Source of the DNA: Rhizobium acidisoli
GTDB taxonomy: Bacteria > Pseudomonadota > Alphaproteobacteria > Rhizobiales > Rhizobiaceae
Direction: 5' to 3'
Assembly (NCBI RefSeq): GCF_002531755.2
Contig: NZ_CP034998.1
Span: 2,232,001-2,296,000, forward strand
Length of the DNA stretch: 64,000 nt
Shown: positions 27,947 to 37,095 of the stretch, one piece after another
Position numbering within the stretch: the stretch's first letter is position 1
Layout: each line of letters begins with the position of its first letter
The notes under the pieces: model-generated
What the model saw: only the letters and a program-made list of their open reading frames with translations
What the model was told of the DNA's origin: nothing
Databases searched by the model: none
Translations under genes and position numbers: made by a program

Positions 27947-28687
27947 ATGCCGTACCCCTACTTCAGCAAGGCCGAGGCCCGCTCGTACCTCGCGGCGCTT
28001 TCTACTTCCCGGTCTTCCGGCGAGGAACCGCCAGCGCTTCCCGACATGCACCTCAACGCCGAAGGCGAAGCCGTGGACTGGGAGGCGGTCGCGGAAGACC
28101 TCAAGGTCGAACTGGCAAACCTGATGGCTTCCGTCGGCGAGACCGGGAAGAAATCCGGAAGTGAGTTCGAAACCGCGGCCTCACCTCTAGTCCACCGTCG
28201 GCTTCCCGAGCATCCGGCCCTCGCAGATCCGGAATTCTGGATCTGGCTCGCCGTGTCGTTCGGACAGGAGATCGTGTACTGGCGCTACGGCGACAGCGGA
28301 AACCACGGCAACTTCGGCATCGGCGGCTCCGGCGAAAACCTTTTCTACAGGCTGTGGCTGCGTGCAGAGATCGGCCATTCGCCGGACGCGGAAGACGCTT
28401 ACCGCCTTGCGCGGTACGGCGACATAGACTTCTGGCGAAGCCACATCTTCCGCCAGAGTTACGGCGACGCCCGCGTGTTCGCCAGGGCTTTTCTCGAATT
28501 CCAGTTCCCGGCGAAGCGGCACGGGAAGGCGCGCCTGAAGCACATCGAAATACGCTCGCTGGCGAAACATCTAAAGCGGGCTCGATCCAATCTCATGTTT
28601 GAGGTAATGTCCCAGGAACGCGCGACTCGGTTTATAGAAGCTGAATGGCAGCGCCTTGAGTCCGAGCAACGCGGGATGGTCGATTGA
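27947..28687 (+). CDS. DUF6339-like protein
   Basis: A 246-residue soluble protein starting 3 bp after the previous stop codon. It resembles proteins named DUF6339: a core with aromatic-rich FWIWLAVSFGQEIVYWRYGD (about residues 94-113), then RLARYGDIDFWRSHIFRQSY (about 156-175) and a basic C-terminal helix region (KRHGKARLKHIEIRSLAKHL). The biochemical role is unknown. It overlaps the start of the second methyltransferase gene by four bases. Confidence 0.65.
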   Translation: MPYPYFSKAEARSYLAALSTSRSSGEEPPALPDMHLNAEGEAVDWEAVAEDLKVELANLMASVGETGKKSGSEFETAASPLVHRRLPEHPALADPEFWIWLAVSFGQEIVYWRYGDSGNHGNFGIGGSGENLFYRLWLRAEIGHSPDAEDAYRLARYGDIDFWRSHIFRQSYGDARVFARAFLEFQFPAKRHGKARLKHIEIRSLAKHLKRARSNLMFEVMSQERATRFIEAEWQRLESEQRGMVD

Positions 28688-29973
28688 AGCAGTTATTTCG
28701 CCGCACGGGCGGCCAGGTGTCGAAGACGGTCACATCGGGGCGCGACGCCGTCGAAACGAAATTGCCGGATTTGGCCGACGACCACTTGGAAGGTTCGTCC
28801 GCCTGGTGGCAGTCCTTCTTGCGCAACGGCTCCAAGCCCGCCCCGCCAGCCGGAGAGACTATCAACATCGTTGACGCGTTCTGTGGCTCTGGAGGCCTAG
28901 CGCTAGGTGTTAAGACAGCCATCGAAGCTCTTGGCAACAAGGCAAATTTTGCTGCCGTCATAGATACGGACGCGGTCGCGCTCGACATTCACCGGGCCAA
29001 CCTCGGATCGCGCCGCTGCATCAGCGCCAGTGTCGCGACCCTTGTGGATTACCACGTGCTCGGACTCGGCGAGGATGCGAGCTTCGGATACGAGCCGGAA
29101 GTCGTTGACCCGGCGCTTTCGGATATCGGTCCGGTCGACATGTTCATCGCCGGACCACCTTGCCAGGGGCATTCCAACCTCAACAACCACACCAGACGGC
29201 AGGATCCCAGAAACGACTTGTATGTGGCGGCGGCCGCATTGGGTGTTGCCCTGAACGCGGAGACTATCATAATTGAAAACGTGCCGACGGTCCTGAACTC
29301 GCATTCCAACGTGGTTGCCACCGCCGTGGGCCTGCTGCGGTCGGCCGGATACGGCGTTTCGATGTCGGTATTGAAAGCGGACGAACTCGGCAGCGCACAG
29401 AGACGAAACCGTCACTTTCTTCTGGCCGTCCGTAATTGCGAGATCCCTGCCGACTATCTCGCCGGAGCAGCGCGTAAGCTAGCGTCGGAGCCGCTTCCGG
29501 TTTCATGGGCGATCGCCGATCTCGTGGATGTCGCGTCCGATCGCCTGCTCGACACGGCTCCCACCCTTTCGTCCGTCAACATGGACAGGATCGACTACCT
29601 CTTCGACCATGACCTTTACGACCTACCCGATGCCCAGCGACCGGACTGCCACAAGAACGGCACGACCTATACCGCGGTCTACGGGCGCATTCACTGGGAT
29701 AAGCCCGCGCAGACCATCACGACTGGCTTCGGGACGCCCGGACAGGGGCGGTACATCCATCCGACCAGGCGTCGCGTAATAACGCCCCACGAGGCGGCCC
29801 GGATCCAGGGCTTCCCGGACTGGTTCGACTTTGCCCCGCCCGGAACAGAAGTCAAGCGCAAGAACCTCGCCAAATGGATAGGAGACGCAGTGCATCCTAT
29901 CCTCGGATATGCGGTAGCCCTTTCTGCCCTCACCGCCTCCGAGAGCCTTGCGAGCGTGCAGGACGCGGCCTGA
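28684..29973 (+). CDS. Second cytosine-5 DNA methyltransferase
   Basis: A 429-residue C5 methyltransferase with a 60-residue N-terminal extension. Motif I is DAFCGSGGLALGV (about residues 64-76), motif IV GPPCQGHS with the catalytic Cys, motif VI IENVP, motif VIII QRRNRHFLLA, and the C-terminal AKWIGDAVHP motif X. It starts with TTG at 28684 in a TTGA overlap with the DUF6339-like gene. It differs clearly from the methyltransferase at 23502 (GPPCQGHS against GCAPCQPFS, different spacing of the recognition region), so the two probably read different or complementary sites. Confidence 0.85.
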   Translation: MKQLFRRTGGQVSKTVTSGRDAVETKLPDLADDHLEGSSAWWQSFLRNGSKPAPPAGETINIVDAFCGSGGLALGVKTAIEALGNKANFAAVIDTDAVALDIHRANLGSRRCISASVATLVDYHVLGLGEDASFGYEPEVVDPALSDIGPVDMFIAGPPCQGHSNLNNHTRRQDPRNDLYVAAAALGVALNAETIIIENVPTVLNSHSNVVATAVGLLRSAGYGVSMSVLKADELGSAQRRNRHFLLAVRNCEIPADYLAGAARKLASEPLPVSWAIADLVDVASDRLLDTAPTLSSVNMDRIDYLFDHDLYDLPDAQRPDCHKNGTTYTAVYGRIHWDKPAQTITTGFGTPGQGRYIHPTRRRVITPHEAARIQGFPDWFDFAPPGTEVKRKNLAKWIGDAVHPILGYAVALSALTASESLASVQDAA

Positions 29974-29984
29974 CTGCGTCCGTC

Positions 29985-30382
29985 TTCCGAGCTGGCCTCC
30001 CTGCAGCATTTATCGATTGGGATGCTACAGCGCCGGGACCGGACTCTTGGGACCTTGGCTTATTGCGTGGCGTTGGGTGCCACTCTGGCGTGACCAGAAA
30101 TGCGAAGGGCATGGTTTGTCGAAAGGCGTCCTGGAAAAAGCGCGGCGCTTCCAATTGTTCCTTGACGCCTATGGGATAAAGCCACAGATTGAGATCATGA
30201 GCGCGGCAATCAAAAGGGTTCGGCGAACGCGGGAACACATGCACGATCTCCCTATTTCTGGCGGCTCCGCTTGGGAGATTGAATTGGATCGCCGTGGAGT
30301 ACTTGCCGAAGGAGCCCTGAAAGTGGCTTGGATGGAAAAACATGCGCGGGAGTTGGTGCAGCCGCCTAGTGCGACATTATAG
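29985..30382 (+). pseudogene. Phosphotransferase (aminoglycoside/choline kinase-like), 3' remnant
   Basis: The first frame reads PAAFIDWDATAPGPDSWDLG, the metal-binding DxD and following WDL motif of APH-type kinases; a shift near 30055 then continues as IAWRWVPLWRDQK and LFLDAYGI, the usual next block, to a stop at 30382. The N-terminal two thirds, including the nucleotide site and catalytic loop, are missing. The remnant begins about a dozen bases after the methyltransferase stop, so the arrival of the defence locus probably removed the 5' part. Confidence 0.72.
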
Positions 30383-30592
30383 CATTCGGATCCAAGGCGT
30401 GAGCACGCCGACACTCGGCAAGGTGCGAACGGCACACCGGTATGCGTAAGTCCTGACCTTATGGCTATTCAGTTTCAATGTCGTCAGCAAACGCCGACGA
30501 CCTCTCTTAGGTGTTGATGGTGTGCTTTCCGGAATCCCGGCTGTTCCAGCGCCCGTCGCCAAAGGTTCGGTGAGGCGCAGATGCATCGAAGC

Positions 30593-31888
30593 TCAAGGAG
30601 GGTCGCCTTCCGGATCGAAAAGCTCATCATTGTCGGGAAACAAGTTTTGTAATTTCAGATTGGCCGTCAGTGGACCCACAGAATTCTGTGCCTCCAAATG
30701 TGCAAGGCGGCCTCGTGCCCAATCGATCATCCGTCCATATTCAGAGTCAACCTTCTCGGTCACCTCTGCCGCGTTGGCAATTGTCAATCTTAGGTCAGCG
30801 GCCTCTCTCTGGTAGGCCGCGAGTTCAGCAAGGAAGCGAATTCGTTTTTGCTCCCGATCAATCCGCAGCTTCTGAAGCTCGCGACGGCGGGCCATATGTT
30901 GCCAGCGTCTCTCGTCTTCTTCCCTTTTCTCCCGGCGAGCTTTGTCAAAGTGCAGGTGGTAGAGAACGCCGTCAGCAATACTATCAACAACACCCTCAAG
31001 CGTCTGCCGCTTGCCATCGGACCACTTTTTTCTCGCCCCATCCGCCCAGTTATGGACCTCGAATGAGAGTTTGGAGGAATAGTGGTAGTCGTATTCAGGA
31101 TAGAAATGTTCCGGCGGCAACCATTGTCCGCGACGATTCGCCAAATCCCGCCGCCGCTGAAAGTCGATCTCCCTTCTTAGCTCGCTGGGAGTCGGCTCAT
31201 GTTTTTCGAGCCTGCGTCCCTCAAGAATTTCGAAGCGCACAACGTCTGGAGGGATTTCTGCTCTGAGTCCTGATTCGCCCTGACCAATAGAAACCGAGCG
31301 AAGCTCAAGTGCGAGAGCAAGGTTGTGTAGGAAAGCGATGGTCCTGGTTAGCGATCTTTCGTGGATTCGAATACCCTTTACGGAAATCCCGCCATCACGG
31401 TCGGGAATTGCATTTCGGAGTTCGAGCAGGATACCCATAATGCTTGCGTGGGGTCGCTTGACCAACTCGAACGTCACTGTCGAGGGGGACTCGATCTCCG
31501 GGTCGCGCTTGGCTGCCGCACTGGAATCGACAGCGGCCTTCCGGACTTCGTGTCTTTTCGGCTTTGCGACAGGCTCTTGCCTGGCAGCTACTACCGCCTC
31601 TTGTGCAGCCTTAGCGGCAAAGGCAAGTTGCGGATTGCCTTGGTTCTGGGCCCCACCGATCTCGATGGTCTGATAAGCGGGGTTGTTGGTTTTCCATAGA
31701 GGTGTTTTTGTTGCAGGCTGACCAGCTTCGACCTTAACCCAGTACCCGCGACCTGGCACCGCGATATGGAACCGTTCGCATGTTTTCGCCAAGCCTCGAT
31801 CAGATATTCCGAACTGCTCAGCGAGTTGGGGAATTGGCGTTGACCAAACGAGGTCATAGAGTTCCTGTCGAGAAAAAGTCTTGCTCAT
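30593..31888 (-). CDS. Protein with N-terminal HTH, unknown function
   Basis: A 431-residue protein found in accessory regions of proteobacteria. Residues about 6-50 (SRQELYDLVWSTPIPQLAEQ, FGISDRGLAKTCERF) look like a helix-turn-helix followed by PGRGYWVKVEAG. The middle is a mixed domain, and residues about 320-400 are a charged coiled coil (KARREKREEDERRWQHMARR). Its function is unknown; the HTH suggests DNA contact. It lies alone between the kinase remnant and an HNH-like gene, both separated by more than 150 bp. Confidence 0.65.
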   Translation of the reverse strand: MSKTFSRQELYDLVWSTPIPQLAEQFGISDRGLAKTCERFHIAVPGRGYWVKVEAGQPATKTPLWKTNNPAYQTIEIGGAQNQGNPQLAFAAKAAQEAVVAARQEPVAKPKRHEVRKAAVDSSAAAKRDPEIESPSTVTFELVKRPHASIMGILLELRNAIPDRDGGISVKGIRIHERSLTRTIAFLHNLALALELRSVSIGQGESGLRAEIPPDVVRFEILEGRRLEKHEPTPSELRREIDFQRRRDLANRRGQWLPPEHFYPEYDYHYSSKLSFEVHNWADGARKKWSDGKRQTLEGVVDSIADGVLYHLHFDKARREKREEDERRWQHMARRRELQKLRIDREQKRIRFLAELAAYQREAADLRLTIANAAEVTEKVDSEYGRMIDWARGRLAHLEAQNSVGPLTANLKLQNLFPDNDELFDPEGDPP

Positions 31889-32046
31889 CTTCAGTACAAA
31901 TCGTTAGCTCGATACGAATATCTGACATTTGATGGCGTGAGGTGACCTTGTGCAAGGTTCGACTCTTAATTTCCTTTGGTGTTGGCGAGCCGGGTGACCG
32001 TGTCATCGCTTGAGCTGTTTCACTTCCCTGTCTCCGGTAAGGGAAT

Positions 32047-32829
32047 TCATTTGCGCCTGAGGCGATGCGTCATGCCTGATTTTAATGAGGTCCAGCAATC
32101 GATCCCGTCACAATGCAAGGCTACCCTAGACATGGAGGCCCTAAGCTCACGAGCCGCTGGACGACATGAGAGAAATTCTTCGACGAACGCCCGACTTGAA
32201 CCAGCGCTCGCCGTAGTCGGTAGGAACGCAAGAAGGAAACTGAAGCTTCTCAGGTGCACCGCCCTTACGAGCTTCATCCCGGTCGGTGTTTCGTAGCCAG
32301 CGAACCCGACACGGTTGGCTACCGGTCTCACAGTCGTCGGCATTCCCGCTTGGGTGTGTTCTAAGGGGATTTCGCTAGGATAGGTCATCTCTAGGAAGAG
32401 CTTCACGTTCCGTCCTGCGGACAAGCCTTGCCCCATTATGTAGGGAAGCACTGGCTGAAAGACGGGTACGTCGGAACCGTTGATACGTGCCGAGTTGTAC
32501 GACATTTTCAGCAACCAACGTTTCAGCAAATGGTAATCAAACTCTAGTTCGACCTTCTCTCCACGCTCGCGGATAACAGAAAAGTCACGATCAAATACCT
32601 GGCAGACGTAGTTATCAAGCGTCGATAGTTCGCCATTGTTACAAACGGCACAAACGTCCCGAATAGTGGGCTCGTTCGGCAGAGCTTTATCCAAGCTGGC
32701 GACCCAGAACTTTTGCTCACCCCCATCAAGCAAAGCTACGACGCGTCGATAGAGGCTCGTAGGCCAGAGGTGTTCCTTTGTGCGCTTACTTTCCGTCGGC
32801 CCGCAGAACGCGCATACCCAGCGTGTCAT
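32047..32829 (-). CDS. HNH-like zinc endonuclease candidate
   Basis: A 260-residue protein. The ATG at 32829 has GGGAAAAG just upstream; a TTG twelve bases earlier is less likely. The N-terminus carries CAFCGPTESKRTKEHLWP (CxxC and then EHLWP) and about 45 residues later CAVCNNGELSTLD, the pattern of divergent HNH domains in which two CxxC knuckles hold zinc around the His. The rest of the protein is unfamiliar, with LKMSYNSARINGSDVP in the centre. It may be a lone nuclease of the island. Active nuclease function is not proven by the motif. Confidence 0.62.
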   Translation of the reverse strand: MTRWVCAFCGPTESKRTKEHLWPTSLYRRVVALLDGGEQKFWVASLDKALPNEPTIRDVCAVCNNGELSTLDNYVCQVFDRDFSVIRERGEKVELEFDYHLLKRWLLKMSYNSARINGSDVPVFQPVLPYIMGQGLSAGRNVKLFLEMTYPSEIPLEHTQAGMPTTVRPVANRVGFAGYETPTGMKLVRAVHLRSFSFLLAFLPTTASAGSSRAFVEEFLSCRPAARELRASMSRVALHCDGIDCWTSLKSGMTHRLRRK

Positions 32830-32950
32830 TTCTTTTCCCAATGAATTTTAGCCGGACACAACACAAACTGCGCAGACCTTCGGCCGCCTGCCCTCGAGGG
32901 ACACTTGGACGGCACCAGACCGAATGAGCGTCCGGAATCACGCGCTTCCA

Positions 32951-34780
32951 TCAATTCTGGGATAGCAAAGATGCGAACCGGAGGGTGGTGCTCTTTGGCT
33001 GCAACGTGTGCTCAAGAGCTTTAATGTTCAGTTTAAGAGGCATCTGGCCGGCCATGCCGCTGAAAATGCAAGTCCCCGTCGGCAGGGTTGGGATCGACTC
33101 CTCGGTCAGCTTATCGATGTACGAGACGGCGCTGGCGATCGATTGCAGGTCTTTCTGGTTGATCAGCCGATGAATAAAGTAGTTGTGCGCCTGGGATGTG
33201 ATAGTCGGCGATATGTCGTTCGGCCGCTGACTGGCAATGGTTACGAAGACCCCGAATTTTCGTCCTTCCTTGATGATCTCTTCGAAGGTTTCGAGGCGAT
33301 AGTCCTTCCAGCTCTCCGTTTCCCGCGAAGACTCGGTTGATAAGATGTTGTGGGCTTCATCGACGACAATGTTCAGTGTTTTTCCCTGAAACGATGTCTT
33401 GTGCTCCTGATAGATGCGGCGGCAGAGCAGCAGCGGGATCGTTTTCTTCATTTCCAGATTGACGTCGTTCAAGTTGACGACGACCACGTTCGTGGCAAAA
33501 ACGTCGCCGTGAACGGCCGGGTTGAAAACCTTTCTGATGTCGCTCTGCTTACTCCGAAGCTTGTTTATCACCGGGGCGATGTGTTCGTTCTGGGCCCGGT
33601 TTGCGAGAACGTCGTAAATGAGTTGGACATACGAGAAGGTCACAAAATCCGCGATGATGTCGTCCTCGAAGTCGAGATTTGCGACATGGCTGTATACGAC
33701 GGTGCTTTGGATCGCCGGCAGATTGTTACGCAAATATTCCTGGCCGCGTTTGTATTGGGCAGTCGTGTTGTGCCATTCGAGGTCGGAAGCGAGTTCGACC
33801 GCGTCTCCATTCTGATCGTGATCAGGAAGCACCTGCCGTAGATAGTCTAATAATAAGTCCGCCCTTACCTTGTCCGACATCCCAAGTATTTGCGTGATCT
33901 GCTGCCTGACGATGTTCCTGAGATGTCCGATCGGATCATTTCCGCTCATAACGGCCTCATACCTCGAGAGGACACGGCGCAGGAAAGGCTTCTGCGTCTT
34001 CTCGGTGGCATCCGAAATAATCGAAAGCATCTCCAGGTCCAGCAGACCTGCGTTTCCAAGCGGCACCGTGTCCCCGGTGTTAACTCTGGTCGAGAGATTG
34101 TAGACGGTCTTGTCACCGGCAATGCAGTCGGTGTGCGCGTATTCGCCATTGAAGTCGAACAGTATGATCCGGCAGTTGTCGTTAAACCTTTGATGATTTA
34201 TAGCGCGTAACTCGGTGACAAAATGCTGGTAGAGGGTGGCCAATGTGTTCGACTTACCGCTCCCAGTGTTTCCAAAAATAGCGATGTGACTGTTCATCAA
34301 CCCGTCCACCGGAAGGGCAATGTCGTAGCCCTCATACTCCGAGGTCGCGATATGCAAGGCTATTCCGTCCTCTGCGATGAGATTGTGAACCTGGAGAACT
34401 CGCTCACGAGTAAGCAGAAAGGCCTCGTTTCCGACCAGCGGGAGCTCCTTGGTCCCTCCATAGAATCGACCTCCCCGATCAATGAACCCGACCAGCGCCA
34501 CAGAAAGCACGCGGCGGCCGCGAACAACCGGATCGCCATCTTCGAATCGGGAAGTGTCAGGGTTGGCATTCTCGCCCTCGACCTTACCTATAAGGCTCAC
34601 GAACCCCTTTCGGATGTCCATGTAGCTCCCGACCGCGATGTTCCTCAGAAGATCGCCGTCGTAGAATAGCTCGGACAGGTTCTTATCCTTGTCGACAGTG
34701 ACGAGAATCCGTCGCCCGGTGACGCCCGAGACTTCCCCCACCCGAAGTACAGCCTCCTTCTGGAGACGGACATCACTCAT
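32951..34780 (-). CDS. herA: HerA/DUF87 ATPase of a SIR2-HerA defence pair
   Basis: A 609-residue HerA-type ATPase. An N-terminal HAS-barrel-like region covers about residues 10-100; the Walker A GNTGSGKS is at about 170-177, an acidic strand IILFDFNGEYAH follows, the Walker B is LNIVVDEAHNIL at about 465-476, and the arginine-bearing SQRPNDI motif comes after. HerA proteins form hexamers that translocate DNA. The ATG overlaps the upstream SIR2 stop by four bases. HerA next to SIR2 is a known two-gene anti-phage system in which the complex hydrolyses NAD and cuts nucleic acid on infection. Confidence 0.88.
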   Translation of the reverse strand: MSDVRLQKEAVLRVGEVSGVTGRRILVTVDKDKNLSELFYDGDLLRNIAVGSYMDIRKGFVSLIGKVEGENANPDTSRFEDGDPVVRGRRVLSVALVGFIDRGGRFYGGTKELPLVGNEAFLLTRERVLQVHNLIAEDGIALHIATSEYEGYDIALPVDGLMNSHIAIFGNTGSGKSNTLATLYQHFVTELRAINHQRFNDNCRIILFDFNGEYAHTDCIAGDKTVYNLSTRVNTGDTVPLGNAGLLDLEMLSIISDATEKTQKPFLRRVLSRYEAVMSGNDPIGHLRNIVRQQITQILGMSDKVRADLLLDYLRQVLPDHDQNGDAVELASDLEWHNTTAQYKRGQEYLRNNLPAIQSTVVYSHVANLDFEDDIIADFVTFSYVQLIYDVLANRAQNEHIAPVINKLRSKQSDIRKVFNPAVHGDVFATNVVVVNLNDVNLEMKKTIPLLLCRRIYQEHKTSFQGKTLNIVVDEAHNILSTESSRETESWKDYRLETFEEIIKEGRKFGVFVTIASQRPNDISPTITSQAHNYFIHRLINQKDLQSIASAVSYIDKLTEESIPTLPTGTCIFSGMAGQMPLKLNIKALEHTLQPKSTTLRFASLLSQN

Positions 34781-35841
34781 TGCGGCGCACCGCTTTCGGG
34801 GATGATTGCGCGCAAAATGGCATTGAAGGACTTGAAGTCGATCGACGGGCCCTGGCCCGGCGCAACAATCGTGATATTCCGGTTCTGAGCGAACTTGCTC
34901 GAGAACCCCGCCACATTTGCATCGGAATATGCGAAGATCAGTAATTGGGAGGTCGGATTGCGAAGGGCACGCTGGGTAATGTCGAGAATATGCTCGTCCG
35001 CAAACGAGAAGCCGAACGCAACGAGAAGTGCGTTGTCCTTGTCCATGCAGTTGGACAAAAGGCGAAGCAAGTCGAAATAGACACGCTCCATCAAAGCGGA
35101 TTCGAACTTCCTGAGGTTCGGGAGTATCAACGCGCGGGTTCCCAATGCGGCCGTCACCGCAGCAGGATCAATTTTGCTCACGTTACCTGAGAGCTTTACG
35201 CCATCCGACGCGAAACGAATCTCCTTATCGGTGTCTCTCATCCAACTTAGCGACCCGTGCACCTTGATCAGGTTCAAGACAGGCAGTTCGACTATCCGGT
35301 CGGTCATGTTGCCGGACCGGTAGGTCCTGTCGAAGTATCTTGCTGGCGAAAAGAGATACCTGTTGCCGACTGCCGACGTCCGATCGAAACCGTCGTTCAA
35401 CGTAACATTGGGAAGTTTGGACGCCGCCTTCTCAATAAAGAGGTCGTAGTTCGTGGTGAAAATGTTCGCTTGCCGGGGCAGGAGAATGTTCTTCCGCTCG
35501 AACAAGATTGCATCAATGATGGATAGAAAGTCGACGTAGTTGGAAAGCGTCTCGACGAGCGGTTCGTCATCAATATCTGCCAGCAGATCAACGTTCCTTT
35601 CAGCAAGCTCCTCGATGAAATCGAGTGCAACCAGATTTGCCTGTTCTAAATCGCCCCCCATGAGGAGGCCGTTGATTTGCGCTTCGATATCGCCAGCAAC
35701 CTGAATGGCGGGCATCGACGCGCCTGATCCGATCAGGAAATTCAAGTTTCCAGATTGAATATAGGATTCAACCAGCTTCCTAACGTCGTCAGCTTGGTCC
35801 GAGAGAATCAATTTTCGCGCCATAAGAGAAATAAAGCGCAT
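34777..35841 (-). CDS. SIR2-domain effector of a SIR2-HerA defence pair
   Basis: A SIR2_2-type NADase of about 354 residues. The Rossmann glycine motif NFLIGSGASMPAI is near the N-terminus, FTTNYDLFIEKAA gives the conserved Asn and Asp of the NAD pocket, and LIKVHGSLSW carries the catalytic His. The start is uncertain: ATGs lie at 35841 and 35823, neither with a strong ribosome site, and a frame extension to 35937 lacks conserved sequence. In this class, phage sensing leads to NAD depletion and abortive infection. Coupled to herA by ATGA. Confidence 0.87.
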   Translation of the reverse strand: MRFISLMARKLILSDQADDVRKLVESYIQSGNLNFLIGSGASMPAIQVAGDIEAQINGLLMGGDLEQANLVALDFIEELAERNVDLLADIDDEPLVETLSNYVDFLSIIDAILFERKNILLPRQANIFTTNYDLFIEKAASKLPNVTLNDGFDRTSAVGNRYLFSPARYFDRTYRSGNMTDRIVELPVLNLIKVHGSLSWMRDTDKEIRFASDGVKLSGNVSKIDPAAVTAALGTRALILPNLRKFESALMERVYFDLLRLLSNCMDKDNALLVAFGFSFADEHILDITQRALRNPTSQLLIFAYSDANVAGFSSKFAQNRNITIVAPGQGPSIDFKSFNAILRAIIPESGAPQ

Positions 35842-36197
35842 TCCCGTTAAGCGGGCAACATGGGTAACGTGGCAGGTCGTGGAGCCAGTCCCGGAACCGT
35901 GACCTTGAAGATGTCTTGGCGTCGATCGGTCGCGCACAGCGTCCGCGAGAAAACATCCGGCTCCGGCAACGCGAATTGGGGCGGTTCACTACCCACGTTT
36001 TACCGCATTCAGCGCCCATGATTAGCGCCATGGTCTCGCCATCCCTTTCACTGGTCAGCCGCCATTAACCAGCCCACGGGCAAACGCATCCTGCTCCTCA
36101 GTCAGCGAGATCGACAATTGACACTCATCGGCTTATCTCCATCGAGCCGTTTTCCGCTTCCAACCGCGGACTTGCGTGCAGCCGGAGTCCTAACGCT
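35842..36197. other. Gap upstream of sir2
   Basis: About 355 bp that should contain the sir2-herA promoter. No gene, repeat or RNA structure can be supported. Short minus-strand frames here have no recognisable product. Confidence 0.35.
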
Positions 36198-36950
36198 TCA
36201 GCCGGTTTTTTTCAACGAGACAAGACAAGTTCCAGCTGGCCCTCGACCCGCCAAGCTCCGCCGCCCGGAGCGGGCGGCCCACATCCCCAGGTTGGGCTCA
36301 TGCAAATTTTCGCCTTTTGGCCCCGGCCGTTGCGATTGGCCCTCCCTGTCCGAAAGGAAGGTGATCAAGCCGTTCTCTGCCGCTAGAAAGACAACCGCGG
36401 TCGCCAGGTCATCCCAGCGCGGAAGGACCGCGGGGAGTAGCGGGTTGTCGCGGGCGACCGCTCCATACGCAGTCTCGTCGGCTTGGCCTAAGGCCACGAG
36501 TGCCTCGCAAGCGATCAGATAGGCGGTTATGAAGTCGTGTTCCCAGCCAGTTTCGCGACTGCCGGGGAGATTGTTTGACAGGAACTCGATTACAGGTCCA
36601 AGCCATAGCGAGGACGGCGGCTCCCCCGTCTTGCCTTGTGCCTCGCCTCGATTTCGCACGAAGTCCGGCGGGTCGACCCGGGTACCAAACACACCTTCCA
36701 TGAGAAGATCGATCCGGTGTGAGACGTCGAGCCGTCTCCAATGCAGAGCCGCCTCGCCCGCGAACTCGACCTCTGCAATCTCTCTATCGGAAGCGCCGGC
36801 AAGGCCCTCAAGCGACCTAGCCGGCACCATGAATACAGAACCGTTGCTGAATTCGACAACGGCCATGCCGGACCGTCTGTCGTAAAGGACTTGCTTGGTG
36901 TTTGATGAGGCATGTGAACTCCTGCGCCGGAGGCGGCTTGGTCTAATCAC
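36198..36950 (-). CDS. DUF2442-like protein, short paralogue
   Basis: A 250-residue protein whose first 90 residues (VVEFSNGSVFMVPARSLEGL and AEVEFAGEAALHWRRLDVSH) look like a DUF2442 domain, followed by a helical domain of about 120 residues. It is clearly related over about 200 residues to the protein at 38042-39370. It lacks the 200-residue C-terminal part of that protein and ends in a Gly/Arg-rich tail unlike it, so it may be truncated. The start is a GTG at 36950 without a good ribosome site. Function unknown. Confidence 0.6.
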   Translation of the reverse strand: MIRPSRLRRRSSHASSNTKQVLYDRRSGMAVVEFSNGSVFMVPARSLEGLAGASDREIAEVEFAGEAALHWRRLDVSHRIDLLMEGVFGTRVDPPDFVRNRGEAQGKTGEPPSSLWLGPVIEFLSNNLPGSRETGWEHDFITAYLIACEALVALGQADETAYGAVARDNPLLPAVLPRWDDLATAVVFLAAENGLITFLSDREGQSQRPGPKGENLHEPNLGMWAARSGRRSLAGRGPAGTCLVSLKKTG

Positions 36951-37095
36951 TCGGCTGCGTTCGATGAGTCGAAATGCGCTTTCTGGTGTCTCGGCGGTGG
37001 TGTCGTTCAGGGTCTGAACGAACCGGCTCGGAATGTAGGCCTTGCGTCTCCTGCGTCCTCTTGACTTACCGACGACGCAGCCAGCCGACTTCAGG

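Noticed and set aside
29985..30382. Functional aminoglycoside resistance gene
   Set aside because: Only the C-terminal third remains and it is frameshifted.
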